Of a stretch of 64,000 nt of DNA, positions 7,832-21,286 are shown piece by piece. The position numbers were made by a program, and so were the translations under genes. Numbering within the stretch: position 1 is the stretch's first letter; every line of letters starts with the position of its first letter. Source of the DNA: Phycisphaerales bacterium (lineage in GTDB: Bacteria > Planctomycetota > Phycisphaerae > Phycisphaerales > UBA1924); the NCBI GenBank assembly GCA_029260375.1, contig JAJDDI010000047.1, positions 1 through 64,000 on the forward strand. The letters are read 5' to 3'. Below the pieces are notes generated by a model that was given only the letters and a program-made list of their open reading frames with translations, had not been told where the DNA came from and did not search any database.

Positions 7832-8803
7832 TCAGCCCGCGGCGGCGCTGCGCCCGGCCGGGGCGCCACCGAACCGGCGGATCGGGGCGTCGTCGAGTTT
7901 GGCCCGGTCGTCCTCGATAGGCGTCGCGGCCCGCTTGAAGAACCGGCTGGGCTTGTCGTCGGTCAGACGCTCGTGCAGACGCGAGAGCGCCTCCTCGACG
8001 ATCTGACGCACACGCTCACGCGAGATCCCGACCTGGTCGGCGATCTGCTTGAGCGTCAGCGGCTCCTGCCCGTCGAGCCCGTACCGCAGACGCAGGATCG
8101 TCGCCTCGCGGTCGTCGATCGTCTCCATCAGGTTGCGGAGAATGTTGAGCTCCTCCGTGTGCAGCGTGCGGTCGTCGGGCGTGCCCACCCGCTCGTCGGC
8201 GATGAGCTCGCCCATCCCGACCAGATCGCCGTCCGAGTTCGTCGGCTCCTGGTTGGGCGTCTTGAACGCCTTGACGGCGCGCTTGATGATCTTGACCTTC
8301 TTGACGGGAAGGTCCATCTTCTCGGCCAGCTCTTCGATCGAGGGCGCCCGACCCAGCTCGGCCTCAAGCTTGCGCGACGCCTGCTTCCACTTGGCGATGA
8401 GCTCGACCATGTACGCCGGGATGTGGATGGGCTGGGTCGCGTTGATCAGCGCCCGCTTGATGCCCTGCTTGATCCACCAGGAGCCGTAGGTGCTGAACCT
8501 GGCGCCCTGGGCGGGGTCGAAGCCTTCCACAGCGCGCAGGAGCCCGATGTTGCCTTCCTCGATGAGGTCGGTCAACGGCAGCCCTCGCCCGTTGTAGTTC
8601 TTCGCGATCGACACCACCAGACGCAGGTTGGAACGGATCATCCGCTCCCGTGCGACGGGACAGTTGTCGTTGATGATGGCCCAACCGAGCTCTCGCTCCT
8701 CCTCAGCGGTGAGAAGCGGAACACGGTTGATCTCACGCAAGTAGATCTGCAAATCAGATTGCAGACCCCTCGCCCGGGTCGGCTGACCAGTTGAACGGCT
8801 CAC
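7832..8803 (-). CDS. RNA polymerase sigma-70 family factor (RpoD/SigA-like)
   Basis: A 323-residue sigma factor with regions in order: 1.2 (SDLQIYLREINRVPLL), region 2 (NLRLVVSIAKNY, DLIEEGNIGLLRAVEGFD, FSTYGSWWIKQGI), region 3 (ELGRAPSIEELAEKM) and region 4 (TLKQIADQVGISRERVRQI). It lacks the long region 1.1 and non-conserved insert of a large primary factor, so it is a short primary-type or group 2 factor. The start is GTG at 8803 with AGGA 5 bases upstream. The C-terminal 40 residues past region 4 are low-complexity and Ala/Arg-rich. The upstream 300-base gap separates it from a divergent gene. Confidence 0.93.
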   Translation of the reverse strand: MSRSTGQPTRARGLQSDLQIYLREINRVPLLTAEEERELGWAIINDNCPVARERMIRSNLRLVVSIAKNYNGRGLPLTDLIEEGNIGLLRAVEGFDPAQGARFSTYGSWWIKQGIKRALINATQPIHIPAYMVELIAKWKQASRKLEAELGRAPSIEELAEKMDLPVKKVKIIKRAVKAFKTPNQEPTNSDGDLVGMGELIADERVGTPDDRTLHTEELNILRNLMETIDDREATILRLRYGLDGQEPLTLKQIADQVGISRERVRQIVEEALSRLHERLTDDKPSRFFKRAATPIEDDRAKLDDAPIRRFGGAPAGRSAAAG

Positions 8804-9107
8804 GATTTCCTACCCACCTTTCCGCGGTCTTCACCGCGGTCTCTATCTCCCCGGGCGGATGCCCGGATTCCTACCTGTCGATTCGCGAGCATAGCCACAC
8901 CGGTTCATCGACCGCCAGAGTTTTCGCCTGAACTTTGGCCCTTTATCGCCGGTTTTTGGGGCCTGAAACCGATGGTTTGAGACAACTGGACCGACTGCTC
9001 AGGAACCTGCAAAATCTGGGCGATGAATCCCGAAAATCGCTGGCACGCCCGGATACCCGGTATACCTTTCCATGATTTTGCCCCCTTGAAAGGGCCCGCT
9101 CGACTTT
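8804..9107. other. Divergent intergenic region, no gene seen
   Basis: A 304-base gap between the sigma factor gene (leftward) and the UVR-motif gene (rightward). No plausible coding frame is present. It must hold promoters for both; GGTATACC at about 9058-9065 is a palindromic A/T patch, and a small GGGCCC-containing hairpin lies near 9080-9097. No assignment is firm. Confidence 0.5.
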
Positions 9108-10049
9108 ATGGAACGCGACCTCCAAGAGCTCCTCGACGAGTGGCCTTACGAGCCCGGCAAGATCAACGTCCGCCTTATTCGGGGCTCGGACGGTGAATCT
9201 CTCATCCAGGTCCGCCTGGATCTTGGTTTTCTGCAGATGCGCTCCGAGGGACGCCCCGACGGCGCCACGCCCCACGGCTTCGGCAGCCTCCTGGAGTACC
9301 AGGAGGCCCGCCTCGACCAGATCCTCCAGACCGGCGTGGACAGCCCCCCGCCGCCCCCGCCCGGCGCCCCGATGGACGACCCGCTCTCGGGCGCCGTCCA
9401 GAATCCCCCCACGACCGATGACCCCGAGAGCCCGGACGAACCGCCGCCCGAGGGCGAGCAGGACGACGGGATCGGCGCCCCCGGGTCTGGGGAGAGCGTC
9501 CTGGAACCCGACGCGAACGCCGACTCGCCCCGCTTCCTCTCGTCGGACGACTGCCGCGAGCTGCGCGAGGAGGCCCTGCAGTACTACCACCGGTACGTGG
9601 CGTTGCTGGTGCTTGAGGATTATGACGGCGTCATCCGCGACACCACCCGGAACCTGCGCGCCCTGGACCTGTGCCGCGAAGGCGCGATCGAGGAGGGCGA
9701 CCGCCAATCGCTTGAGCAGTTCCGCCCGTACATCCTCATGATGCGGGCCCGGGCGCTCGCGTCGCAGGCGCTCAAGGACTCGGAGCCCAAGGCGGCGGTC
9801 CTGGCGATCGACGAGGGGCTCGAAGCGCTGCGGACCTACTTCAGCGAGACCCAGGACGAACCGGATCTGGACGCCTCCCGCGAATACCAGGCGCTCAAGT
9901 CCATGCGCGACGCGCTGGTCCCCAAGCTCCCGCTGAGCCAGAAGGCCGAGCTGCGCCAGCGCCTCAGCGACGCGCTCGCGGCCGAGAACTACGAGCTGGC
10001 CGCCATCCTCCGCGACGAGCTGCGGATGCTCCCCCACACGGGCGCCTGA
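9108..10049 (+). CDS. UVR (UvrB/UvrC)-motif protein
   Basis: A 313-residue protein of unknown role. Residues 1-65 form a conserved-looking domain beginning MERDLQELLDEWPYEPGKI. Residues ~80-150 are a Pro/Asp/Glu-rich linker (SPPPPPPGAP and acidic repeats). The C-terminal half is helical and ends in a UVR motif, RLSDALAAENYELAAILRDE, as found in UvrB, UvrC and ClpC/McsA-type proteins where it mediates helical-hairpin pairing. No nuclease or helicase residues are visible, so it is not UvrB or UvrC. It converges with the antiporter gene 8 bases away. Confidence 0.7.
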   Translation: MERDLQELLDEWPYEPGKINVRLIRGSDGESLIQVRLDLGFLQMRSEGRPDGATPHGFGSLLEYQEARLDQILQTGVDSPPPPPPGAPMDDPLSGAVQNPPTTDDPESPDEPPPEGEQDDGIGAPGSGESVLEPDANADSPRFLSSDDCRELREEALQYYHRYVALLVLEDYDGVIRDTTRNLRALDLCREGAIEEGDRQSLEQFRPYILMMRARALASQALKDSEPKAAVLAIDEGLEALRTYFSETQDEPDLDASREYQALKSMRDALVPKLPLSQKAELRQRLSDALAAENYELAAILRDELRMLPHTGA

Positions 10050-10056
10050 GCGGGGT

Positions 10057-11799
10057 TCATCCGGCGTTCTTCTGCTTCTCAAGACGGGCCAGCACCCGCT
10101 GGGACATCAGCTCGGCCCCCGCCAGCTCCTCGACGATCACCTCGTCGGCGCCCAACTCCCTGGCCTGCATCGACTTGCTCACCACCCCCGCCCGCGCCAC
10201 GATGAGCACGTCCGGGCGCATCGCCCGGATGGTGCGCACGCCGCGGAGCATCGCCTCCTCGTCGGGCATGGTCAGCAGCACGGCCTTGGCGTTGAAGATG
10301 CCCGCGTGCTCGAGCACCTCGCGGTTGGTGATGTCGCCGTAGTGCGCGGGTCGCCCGAGCTCGAGCTGCGTGCGCACGGTCTTGGCGTTGAGCTCGATGA
10401 TGACCACGGGCACACCCGCGCGTTCGAGGCGTTCGGCGCAGGCTCGCCCGATGGGCCCGAAGCCCGCGATGAGCACGGCCGGCGGCTTGGGCGTGTCGTC
10501 GTCCGAGTCGGCGTCGCGCAGGGAGGGCGTCTCGCGCAAGGCGGTCCCGCCCCAGGGCGCCATGGGCGCGTGGGCCGCGAGGCGGGCGACCATCCCCGCC
10601 CGCCCGATGAGCGCGGGCGTAAGGATCAGGGTGCAGACGATGACGCCGATGGCCAGGCCGTTGGTCTCGGGCGTGAGCACGCCCGCGGCAAGGGCGACGG
10701 AGAGCAGCACGAGCGAGAACTCGCCGCCCTGCGCGAGCCAGACGCCCGCGCGGGCCGCGATCATGGGCGAGGCGCCCGTGACCCACGCGATGAGCGCGAT
10801 GACCACGCCCTTGATCGCCATGACGCCGATTGTGCACAGGCCCACGATCCACCAGGACTCGGCCAGCTCGGGCAGGTTGACGCGCAGGCCCACGGCCGTA
10901 AAGAAGACCGCCATGAAGAGGTCGCGCAGGGGCGAGATCTGCCCGGCGAGCTGGAAGCGGAAGGGCGTGCCCGCGAGCAGGAACCCGGCAAGGAACGCGC
11001 CCAGTTCGGCGCTGAGTCCCGAGACGCCCGTCACGACCGCCGCGCCCAGCGCCGAGGCCGCGGCGACGACGAGCATGACCTCTGTTGACGCGGACCGGGA
11101 CGCCTCGACCATGATCCGCGGGAGCACGAGCTTGCCCACAAGCACGACGCCCAGCACGCTGGCGACGGACAGGGCCGCGTCGCCCAGGGCGATCATCGCC
11201 CCGTCGGTGTCCACGTGGGCGACGTCGGGCATCGCCGAGGGGACCTGCTCGAGCAGGGGGATGCTCGCGAGCATCGCGATGACCATCAGGTCCTGCACGA
11301 GCAGCACACCGAGGCTGACGCGCCCCGCGGCGGTGTACAGCTCGCGCCGCTGCTGGAGCACGCGGAGCACAACCGCCGTGGACGAGAGCGACAACGCCAT
11401 ACCCAGCACGATGCTCTCGCCCGAGGGCATGCCCAGGATCTTGGCGCCGGCGGCGATGAGCGAGGCGGTGGCGATGGTGGTCAGGACGCCGATGGTCAGG
11501 ATGGAGCCGGCGCCGCGGCGCAGGACCGAGGAGTCCAGGTGCATGCCGATGCCGAACATGAGCAGGACGGTGGCGAGCGAGGCGATGTCGTCGATCTCAC
11601 CCTTCTCCTGCACGAGCCCGATGGCGTGGGGACCGATGAGCGCCCCGGCGATGAGGTACCCGGGGATTACGGCGATCCTCAGGCGCCCGAAGACGACGGC
11701 GACAAGCCCGGCGCACGCGAGGATCATGAGCATGTCGACGGCCATCGCCCCGCCGGGGGCGCCGCCCGCCGCAAGGGTCATCACGCTTGTGGTCATCAT
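10057..11799 (-). CDS. Cation:proton antiporter (KefB/YbaL type, CPA2) with TrkA-N domain
   Basis: About 580 residues. The N-terminal ~400 residues hold 11-13 hydrophobic segments of the CPA2 family, including PGYLIAGALIGPHAIGLV, LSLSSTAVVLRVL and FLAGFLLAGTPF. The C-terminal ~145 residues are an NAD-binding RCK/TrkA-N domain with IAGFGPIGRACAERL and a following acidic strand end VVIIELN. It should exchange K+ or Na+ for H+ under nucleotide control at the inner membrane. Three close starts exist (GTG 11805, ATG 11799, ATG 11796) and no clear ribosome site distinguishes them. It has no glutathione-regulator partner nearby. Confidence 0.9.
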   Translation of the reverse strand: MMTTSVMTLAAGGAPGGAMAVDMLMILACAGLVAVVFGRLRIAVIPGYLIAGALIGPHAIGLVQEKGEIDDIASLATVLLMFGIGMHLDSSVLRRGAGSILTIGVLTTIATASLIAAGAKILGMPSGESIVLGMALSLSSTAVVLRVLQQRRELYTAAGRVSLGVLLVQDLMVIAMLASIPLLEQVPSAMPDVAHVDTDGAMIALGDAALSVASVLGVVLVGKLVLPRIMVEASRSASTEVMLVVAAASALGAAVVTGVSGLSAELGAFLAGFLLAGTPFRFQLAGQISPLRDLFMAVFFTAVGLRVNLPELAESWWIVGLCTIGVMAIKGVVIALIAWVTGASPMIAARAGVWLAQGGEFSLVLLSVALAAGVLTPETNGLAIGVIVCTLILTPALIGRAGMVARLAAHAPMAPWGGTALRETPSLRDADSDDDTPKPPAVLIAGFGPIGRACAERLERAGVPVVIIELNAKTVRTQLELGRPAHYGDITNREVLEHAGIFNAKAVLLTMPDEEAMLRGVRTIRAMRPDVLIVARAGVVSKSMQARELGADEVIVEELAGAELMSQRVLARLEKQKNAG

Positions 11800-11822
11800 G
11801 GTCACGGGTCCATTGTGACGGA

Positions 11823-13760
<1,938 letters not shown>

Positions 13761-13815
13761 GGAACAACTCTATGCGGCAGGGTCTGGCGCGGCGCCAGCA
13801 AGTCCGAGAGGGTGC

Positions 13816-14850
<1,035 letters not shown>

Positions 14851-14885
14851 GGGACTGGCTCCGGTGCGAGTCGTGAAAGCGTGCG

Positions 14886-15926
14886 TCAGGGTCTGGGCTG
14901 GCCGGTGTTGATCTCGGAGCCGCTGAAGTCCACGCCGCGCAGGCCACCGCGGGTGAGCAGGTAGCGTGCGGCGTAGAGGCGATCCGCGTCGCCGACGACG
15001 GGGGGGTCGCTCGAGATGGGGATGTAGCGCTGCATGTACGGCTCGGGGTTGGTCGGGTCGTTGGGGTTGAACCCGGGGTTGGCGTCGCTGGTCGGACGGG
15101 CCGAGGAGGAAGCGTCAAACATCAGCATCGACGCCTTTGCGTTGTCGTAGAGGTACGACAGCCCGGGCGAGGTGGTGTGCCGGTCGTGGGACTCGTAGAC
15201 GTGGACCTTGTCGGCCGGGTGATCGACCTCGAGCAGGGTGCGCCGCCCGAGCAACTGGTTGCCCATGCTGTACACGAAGCCCGTGTCGTCCACGGGGTGG
15301 ACGGCGACCTGCGAGCCACGGGTCATGTCCACCGACCACGCGGCCGGGATGGTGTTGTACGACGACGAGTAGGGGAACTTCTGACGAATCGCTGGACGCA
15401 TGAGGAAGTTGTCGATCGAGGTCTCGTCAGAGCGGGGCGGGTTGTCTGCAAGGCCGATCGGGTCCGACTGCCAGTCCAGACGAACCTTGTCCTCGGGGCA
15501 GACAACGATCGGCGCCGGGAGCTGCGAGTTGAGGAAGTCCAGCATGGGCAGGTGCGTGTAGTCGAAGTGCGGGATGAGAGAGCCGGCGGTGAGGATGTCG
15601 GTCCCTCGCCCGGTGCGAACACGAAGGATGTGTGTCATCTGGTACTGGGCGGCCGCGATGGCGCTCTGCGGGTAGACCGGGTTCGTCTGCCCCGCGAGCT
15701 CGTATACGCCGCCGCGCTGCCACGAGTACGCGGCGATGCGGTCGTCGTAGTCCGCCGCGTACGACGCGAGGGCGATGCCCTGCTGCTGCATGTTGCCGAG
15801 GCACACGGCGCGCCGGGCGGTCCGGCGGGCGGAGCCCAGGGCGGGCAGCAGGATGCCGATGAGCAGCGCGATGATCGCGATGACCACCAGCAACTCGATC
15901 AGGGTAAAGGCGCGTCTGGGTAGCAT
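14886..15926 (-). CDS. Pseudopilin-like protein, tandem paralogue 2
   Basis: About 346 residues from the ATG at 15926, which places the leader [13 protein letters not shown] at the N-terminus with GGAAG upstream; a longer frame to 16091 would bury it. The hydrophobic helix is nearly identical to that of the neighbours. The ectodomain has [14 protein letters not shown], a [12 protein letters not shown] block, [26 protein letters not shown] and the C-terminal [17 protein letters not shown]. It differs from paralogues 3-5 mostly in the middle third. It is probably the first gene of a two-gene unit with paralogue 1. Confidence 0.88.
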   Translation of the reverse strand: MLPRRAFTLIELLVVIAIIALLIGILLPALGSARRTARRAVCLGNMQQQGIALASYAADYDDRIAAYSWQRGGVYELAGQTNPVYPQSAIAAAQYQMTHILRVRTGRGTDILTAGSLIPHFDYTHLPMLDFLNSQLPAPIVVCPEDKVRLDWQSDPIGLADNPPRSDETSIDNFLMRPAIRQKFPYSSSYNTIPAAWSVDMTRGSQVAVHPVDDTGFVYSMGNQLLGRRTLLEVDHPADKVHVYESHDRHTTSPGLSYLYDNAKASMLMFDASSSARPTSDANPGFNPNDPTNPEPYMQRYIPISSDPPVVGDADRLYAARYLLTRGGLRGVDFSGSEINTGQPRP

Positions 15927-16114
15927 GGGTACGATCTTCCGAGAGTCTGCGGGCGCCGAGATCTTCTGTCGATGATGAGAGGCGTGCGAGAGTTCAGCAA
16001 CGAACGAGGTGACGACCTCGACGCGCCCAACCACCGCGGGAGACCTCCACAGGCCCGGACGGACCCCTTGTGGCATTTGAACAGCATACAACGAGCCACC
16101 CCCTCATGGCGAAG

Positions 16115-16143
16115 AAAAACCGCTCCCCGGGGCCTGGGAGCGG
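16115..16143 (-). terminator. Intrinsic terminator after pseudopilin paralogue 3
   Basis: On the minus strand an 8-bp stem (16136-16143 with 16120-16127) is followed by TTTTT. It separates paralogue 3 from paralogue 2. Confidence 0.75.
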
Positions 16144-16183
16144 ATCGTGAAAGTCAGCACGATGCGTGAAGGCCTGCGGAGGG

Positions 16184-17281
16184 TTACGGGCACCCGCCGG
16201 TGGGCAGGGAACGGTTCTGACCCGTGTTGATGTCAGAGCCGCCGTAATCGACGCCCTGGAGCCCGCCCCGGGTGAAGCGATAGGCGACGGCGAGTTTCCG
16301 CTGCGGGTCACCAATGGGGTCGGGATCGGTGCTCAGCGGGGAATAGGCGTGGCAGAACGTCTTCTCGGATTCCGGCGCGTTGGGGTTGAACCCGGGGTTG
16401 GCGTCGCTGGTGGCCAGCGCCCGAACCGAGGCGTCGAAGAACAGCTGCGAGCTCTGTGCCTGCTCGTACGCGTAGAAGAGGCCCGGAGCGCTGTGCCGGT
16501 CGTGCAGTTCCCACATGTGCACCTTCTGCGAGGTGAACGCGACCTCTTCGAGGCCGCGACGCCCGAGCGGGGCGTTGCCCGGGAAGTAGAGGTTGGTCGT
16601 CTGGGGCACCGGGGCGACCGTCGTCACGTTCCCGCGTTTCATGTCCTGTGACCACGAGGCGGGCACGGCCTGGTAGCTCGAGCTGAAGGGCCAACGCTGG
16701 ACAATCGGGTCGTTCGGGGTCGAACCACTAAACAGTCCGTCTCCCCCACCCCCCTCCGGGTAAGGCCCGTTGTTCTCGAACTCTTCGGGATCCGAGGCCC
16801 AGGTGATGGTGTTCTTGTCCTCGGGGCAGGCGGCGATGGGCGTGGGCATCTGCTCGCCGGCGTAGGCCAGCATCACGAAGTGCGTGTAGCGCCGGTGCAC
16901 GAAGAGGTTCTGCCCGAAGTTCCTGATCTTGCGATCTCCGGTCCGGCGCCCGGTTGCCCGGCGCAGGATGTCCGTGTTCTGATACTGGGCGGCCACGGTG
17001 TCGCTCTGCGGGAGCGTGATGGGCGCCTCGTCCTGCCCCTGGTATCCGGCGAGCGAGACGACCTGCCCGGGCTGCCAGCTGTAGGCGGGGATCTTGTCGC
17101 GGAAGTCCGCGGCGTACCCGGCGCTGGAGATGCCGAACTGCTTCAGGTTCGAGAGGCACACGCCGCGACGCGCGGTGCGCCGCGCCGAACCGAGGGCCGG
17201 GAGCAGAATCCCGATGAGCAGCGCGATGATCGCGATGACCACCAGCAGCTCGATGAGTGTGAACCCCTTGCGCCGTGTCAT
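16184..17281 (-). CDS. Pseudopilin-like protein, tandem paralogue 3
   Basis: A 365-residue protein beginning [18 protein letters not shown]; the ATG at 17281 has AAGGAG a few bases upstream. The ectodomain shows [59 protein letters not shown] and the C-terminal [17 protein letters not shown]. It is followed by a short tail ending GGCP. It is closely related to paralogue 4, with an 86-base tract identical at all but two positions. Its own terminator and the terminator upstream of it suggest independent transcription. Confidence 0.88.
   Translation of the reverse strand: MTRRKGFTLIELLVVIAIIALLIGILLPALGSARRTARRGVCLSNLKQFGISSAGYAADFRDKIPAYSWQPGQVVSLAGYQGQDEAPITLPQSDTVAAQYQNTDILRRATGRRTGDRKIRNFGQNLFVHRRYTHFVMLAYAGEQMPTPIAACPEDKNTITWASDPEEFENNGPYPEGGGGDGLFSGSTPNDPIVQRWPFSSSYQAVPASWSQDMKRGNVTTVAPVPQTTNLYFPGNAPLGRRGLEEVAFTSQKVHMWELHDRHSAPGLFYAYEQAQSSQLFFDASVRALATSDANPGFNPNAPESEKTFCHAYSPLSTDPDPIGDPQRKLAVAYRFTRGGLQGVDYGGSDINTGQNRSLPTGGCP
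16290..16375. repeat. Tract 84/86 identical to 17529-17614 in the neighbouring paralogue
   Basis: This 86-base stretch in paralogue 3 matches 17529-17614 in paralogue 4 except at two positions, while flanking regions are more divergent. It encodes the C-terminal part just before the RGGL motif. Either recent duplication or gene conversion would produce this. Confidence 0.7.
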
Positions 17282-17341
17282 TGTGTATCTCCTTCGAGCC
17301 GCGGCCTGAAGGTTGAGACCCCTCGGGCGTGTTCAGAATTG

Positions 17342-17373
17342 AAAACGCCACTCCCCCAGTCGGGGGAGTGGCG
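17342..17373 (-). terminator. Intrinsic terminator after pseudopilin paralogue 4
   Basis: A perfect 12-bp stem CGCCACTCCCCC/GGGGGAGTGGCG (17346-17357 with 17362-17373, loop of four) is followed on the minus strand by TTTT. It isolates paralogue 4 from paralogue 3. Confidence 0.85.
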
Positions 17374-17410
17374 ATCGGTCATTCACATACGTTTCGCCAC
17401 CGGAACAGAG

Positions 17411-18514
17411 TCATGGTCCCCCGTTGATGCACCCGCCGGTGGGGAGGGAGCGGTCCTGCCCGGTGTTGATGTCGGTGCCGCCGTAGTCAACGCCGCGAAG
17501 GCCCCCGCGGGTGAAGCGGTAGGAGACGGCGAGTTTCCGCTGCGGGTCACCAACGGGGTCGGGATCGGTGCTCAGCGGGGAGTAGGCGTGGCAGAACGTC
17601 TTCTCGGATTCCGGTGTGTTGGGGAAGAAACCCGGGTTGGCGTCGCCGGTGGCCAGGGCGCGAACGGAGGCGTCGAAGAAGAGCTGCGAACTCTTGGCCT
17701 GCTCGTAGGCGTAGAAGAGGCCCTGCGAATCGGTGTGGCGGTCGTGCAGTTCCCACATAAACACCTTCTGCGATGTGAAGGAAACATCGTTATAGCTGCG
17801 CCCGCCGATCGGCAGGGTGCCGGGGGTGTACAGGTTGGTCGTGTTGTCCACCGGGGCGACGGTGTCCCTGCCGCCGCGGGCTTGGTCCTGCGACCACGCC
17901 GCCGGCACCACCTGGTACGTGGAGCTGTAGGGCCAACGCTGCACGAGCGGATCGTTCGGGCCGCTGCCGCCAAACTGTTGGCCTTCACCCGCCGGGTAAG
18001 GCCCGTTGTTCTCGAACTCTTCAGGATCCGAGGCCCAGGTGATGGTGTTCTTGTCCTCGGGGCAGGCGGAGATGGGCGTGGGCACCTGATCGCCGGCGTA
18101 GTCGAGCATCACAAAGTGCGTGTAGCGCCGGTGCACGAAGAGGTTCGTCAAGTTCCTGATCTTGCGAGCGCCTGTCCGGCGACCGGTCTGGCGGCGCAGG
18201 ATGTCCGTGTTCTGGTACTGGGCGGCATCGACCGGGTCGTTCGGGAGTATGAAGGGCGCCTCGTCCTGCCCGAGATATCCGGCGAGCGAAACGGTCTGCC
18301 CGGGCTGCCAGCTGTAGGCGGGGATCTTGTCGCGGAAGTCGGCGGCGTACCCGGCGCTGGCGATGCCGAACTGCTTCAGGTTTGAGAGGCACACGCCGCG
18401 ACGCGCGGTGCGCCGGGCCGAGCCGAGGGCCGGGAGCAGAATCCCGATGAGCAGCGCGATAATCGCGATGACCACCAGCAGCTCGATGAGTGTGAATCCC
18501 TTGCGAATCTTCAT
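17411..18514 (-). CDS. Pseudopilin-like protein, tandem paralogue 4
   Basis: About 367 residues from the ATG at 18514 ([13 protein letters not shown]), with GAGGCAAGGA immediately upstream; a frame open to 18697 is not used. It shares with paralogue 3 the blocks [20 protein letters not shown] and [27 protein letters not shown] and [17 protein letters not shown]. The short C-terminal tail again contains PTGGC, so a single terminal cysteine is conserved between paralogues 3 to 5. The 263-base region upstream (18515-18777) holds no gene and probably its promoter. Confidence 0.88.
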   Translation of the reverse strand: MKIRKGFTLIELLVVIAIIALLIGILLPALGSARRTARRGVCLSNLKQFGIASAGYAADFRDKIPAYSWQPGQTVSLAGYLGQDEAPFILPNDPVDAAQYQNTDILRRQTGRRTGARKIRNLTNLFVHRRYTHFVMLDYAGDQVPTPISACPEDKNTITWASDPEEFENNGPYPAGEGQQFGGSGPNDPLVQRWPYSSTYQVVPAAWSQDQARGGRDTVAPVDNTTNLYTPGTLPIGGRSYNDVSFTSQKVFMWELHDRHTDSQGLFYAYEQAKSSQLFFDASVRALATGDANPGFFPNTPESEKTFCHAYSPLSTDPDPVGDPQRKLAVSYRFTRGGLRGVDYGGTDINTGQDRSLPTGGCINGGP

Positions 18515-18777
18515 TCCTTGCCTCCTCTGGCCGCCGCGCCAGCAATGACGCCGGGCGGGCAGGTCTTGTATCGACATCAAGATACGGGACTCCACACCAG
18601 CTTGGTGGACCAATACCCGTCCCATGATTGTCTGTCTCTTCGAGGCGGAATGCAACCGGGTTCCCCAGACTGTGCAGTTTCGGGAGTCAACACCCAAACA
18701 AAACCCGATTAGATGGGCCGGCTCGCCGTTGAGCGAGGAGGCCCAAGAGGAGGCCAGTGTGAGAGCATGGTGCTCTG

Positions 18778-19881
18778 TCAGCCGGCGCAGGCGCCGACGG
18801 GTTCACTCCGGTTCTGACCCGTGTTGATGTCAGAGCCACCGTAATCGACGCCTCGGAGCCCGCCGCGGGTGAACCGGTACCAGACGGGGAGATCGCGACC
18901 GGGGTCGCCCACGGGATCGGGGTCTGTGCTCAGGGGGGTGTACTTCAGGCAAATGGTCGAGGCGTCGCCCGGGTTGTTGGGGTCGAACCCGGGATTTGAT
19001 TCGCTCGTGGCGAACGCCCGGACCGAGGAGTCAAAGAACAGCTGCGAGCTCTTGGCCTGCTCGTAGGCGTAGTACATGCCGTCGCTCGAGGTGTGGCGAT
19101 CGAAGAACTCGAAGAGGTGGACCTTCTGTGAGGTGAAGGCGACGTCGTTGAAGCTGCGGCCGCCGAGGTTGCCGGTCCCTGGGAGAAACAGATTGGACGA
19201 CCCCGGCGCCGGGGAGACGGTCGTGGTGTCGCCGCGGGCCTGGTCGAGCGACCACGAGGCGGGGACGGTCTGGTAGCTGGAGCTGTAGGGCCAACGCTGG
19301 ACGACGGGGTCGTTGGGGCCGTTGCCGCTGAACTGGTCGTCGCCGTCCTGGGACTGCGGGTAGGGGCCGTTGTCCTCGAAGGCGAGCGGGTCGGAGGCCC
19401 ACGAGATCGTGTTCTTGTCCTCGGGGCAGGCGGCGACGGGCGTGGGCGCTTGCTCGCCCGCGTAGTCGAGCATGACAAGATGCGTGTAGCGCCGGTGCAC
19501 GAAAATGGCGTTTGAGGCGAAGTTACGGATCTTCCGGTCACCGGTCCTCCGGCCGGTGGCGCGCCGGAGGATGTCCGTATTCTGCAGCGCCGCGGCCTCT
19601 ACGGGGTCGTCCGGGAGCACGCGCGTTCCCTCGTCTTGTCCGTTGAGCCCGGCGAAGGAAACGGTCTGCCCGGGCTGCCAGCTATAGGCCGCGATCTTGT
19701 CGCGGAAGTCCGCGGCGTAGCCCGCGGTCGCGATTCCGAACTGCTTGAGGTTGGAGAGGCACACGCCGCGACGCGCGGTACGCCGGGCGTTGCCCAGGGC
19801 GGGCAGCAGGATGCCGATGAGCAGGGCGATGATCGCGATGACGACGAGCAGTTCGATGAGCGTGAACGCGTGCTTGCGCAT
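18778..19881 (-). CDS. Pseudopilin-like protein, tandem paralogue 5
   Basis: About 367 residues from the ATG at 19881 ([12 protein letters not shown]), preceded by GAGGAGACGCTCACC. It carries the family blocks [59 protein letters not shown] and [17 protein letters not shown], ending EPVGACAG. It is next to paralogue 4 with a 263-base gap that contains no gene. Its role as a structural or minor pseudopilin is inferred from the prepilin leader only. Confidence 0.88.
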   Translation of the reverse strand: MRKHAFTLIELLVVIAIIALLIGILLPALGNARRTARRGVCLSNLKQFGIATAGYAADFRDKIAAYSWQPGQTVSFAGLNGQDEGTRVLPDDPVEAAALQNTDILRRATGRRTGDRKIRNFASNAIFVHRRYTHLVMLDYAGEQAPTPVAACPEDKNTISWASDPLAFEDNGPYPQSQDGDDQFSGNGPNDPVVQRWPYSSSYQTVPASWSLDQARGDTTTVSPAPGSSNLFLPGTGNLGGRSFNDVAFTSQKVHLFEFFDRHTSSDGMYYAYEQAKSSQLFFDSSVRAFATSESNPGFDPNNPGDASTICLKYTPLSTDPDPVGDPGRDLPVWYRFTRGGLRGVDYGGSDINTGQNRSEPVGACAG

Positions 19882-20040
19882 GGTGAGCGTCTCCTCGCGT
19901 GCCCCTCGAGAGGTGATCGCCGGGATGGCGCGGCCGTCGGGGTTGATGCGCAACGATCACGGACGACGGCTGTCCGGTTGATCACGCAACTGGTTGAGAT
20001 CGGGGGTTACGGGGGACGAGGTGGGAGCCGGAGGTGTTCT

Positions 20041-21138
20041 CTAGCCGTTGTCGCCCGTGCGGACCTCGGCGCCGCCGTAGTCCACACCCCGGAGGCCGCC
20101 CCGCGTCCAGCGGTACTGGCCCTTGAGCGTGTCCCCGCTGGGGTCGTGGAGCGGCGGTGGGTCCGCGGCTCCGGGGGCCGGGTCGTACACGACGGCCGGC
20201 GCCACGCTCGACGGGTTATTCGGATCGAAGCCCGGGTTGGATGCACTTGTTCGCTCGGCCCGGACCGAGTTGTCGAAAAAGAGCTGGTTGCTCCGGGCCT
20301 CGGGGTAGGCGTAGAACGCGGGCGTCGCGGACGAGTGGCGGTCGTGGAACTCGAAGAAGAAGACCTTGGACCCGGGGAAGTTGACCTCGGTGTACTCGCG
20401 CCCGCCCAGGCGCAGCGCCGGATCGATCCGGGTGAAGAGGTTGTAGAACCGCTCCACCGGGCCGACCGTCAGCTTGTTCCCCTGGCGCGTGTCGGGCGAC
20501 CAGGACGCGGGCGCCGCCTGGTAGGTGGACGAATACGCCCAGCGCTGGCGCACCTCGATGCGGGTCTCGGTCGTCGAGTCGTTATCCGAGACCGAGGGCA
20601 CGTTCGAGAGCTCAAGCGGATCGCTCGCCCACTCCAGCAGCCGGCGGTCCTCGGGGCACGCGGCGCGGGGGTCGGGCAGCGGGGTGTCCATGTAGTCGAG
20701 CAGCACCAGGTGCGTGAACTTGCGCTGCGGGTAGCGCAGCCGGTTGTGCACGATCTTGAACGGCGGCACCCCCTCGCCACGGCCGGTACGCCTCCGCAGA
20801 ATGTCGGTCGCCTGCACCTGCGCCGCGTCGAGCGAGTCCGCGGCGGGGTGGTTCATCCTCGAGTTGAGCCCCGCCCACTGGCTGGGGCTTGATCCTGGCT
20901 CCCACCAGAACGACGGGATCAACTCCCCCGACTCAACGGCGTACGAGGCGCCCGCGATGCCCAGCTGACGCATGTTGGACTTGCAGACAACATCACGCGC
21001 GATGCCGCGCGCCCTGCTGATCGCGGGCAGCAGCAGCGCGATCAGGATCGCGATAATCCCGATCGCGAGCATCAGCTCAACGATGGAGTACCCCGCCCTG
21101 CTCGATACGCAGTTTGTCCGCCTGAACCCAGCCAGCAT
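20041..21138 (-). CDS. Pseudopilin-like protein, tandem paralogue 6 (divergent leader)
   Basis: A 365-residue protein with a longer and divergent leader: the prepilin cleavage region reads RAGYSIVELMLAIGIIAIL rather than FTLIELL. The ectodomain still belongs to the family: [60 protein letters not shown] and [17 protein letters not shown]. It is at the head of the array. The different hydrophobic helix suggests a different position or partner within the filament, such as an initiating minor pseudopilin; that is inference. Confidence 0.85.
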   Translation of the reverse strand: MLAGFRRTNCVSSRAGYSIVELMLAIGIIAILIALLLPAISRARGIARDVVCKSNMRQLGIAGASYAVESGELIPSFWWEPGSSPSQWAGLNSRMNHPAADSLDAAQVQATDILRRRTGRGEGVPPFKIVHNRLRYPQRKFTHLVLLDYMDTPLPDPRAACPEDRRLLEWASDPLELSNVPSVSDNDSTTETRIEVRQRWAYSSTYQAAPASWSPDTRQGNKLTVGPVERFYNLFTRIDPALRLGGREYTEVNFPGSKVFFFEFHDRHSSATPAFYAYPEARSNQLFFDNSVRAERTSASNPGFDPNNPSSVAPAVVYDPAPGAADPPPLHDPSGDTLKGQYRWTRGGLRGVDYGGAEVRTGDNG

Positions 21139-21286
21139 GTCGGACCCCTGAGACCCTCACACGGAGGGTGCGAACGCGGTTCCGTTATATGGGCTCACGC
21201 CGTCCCACGCAAGGAATCACGCCGAGGCAGGGCGGGGGGAGCACCCAACACCCTTACACGCTGCGTACACGGCGCAAAGCCCGAGT

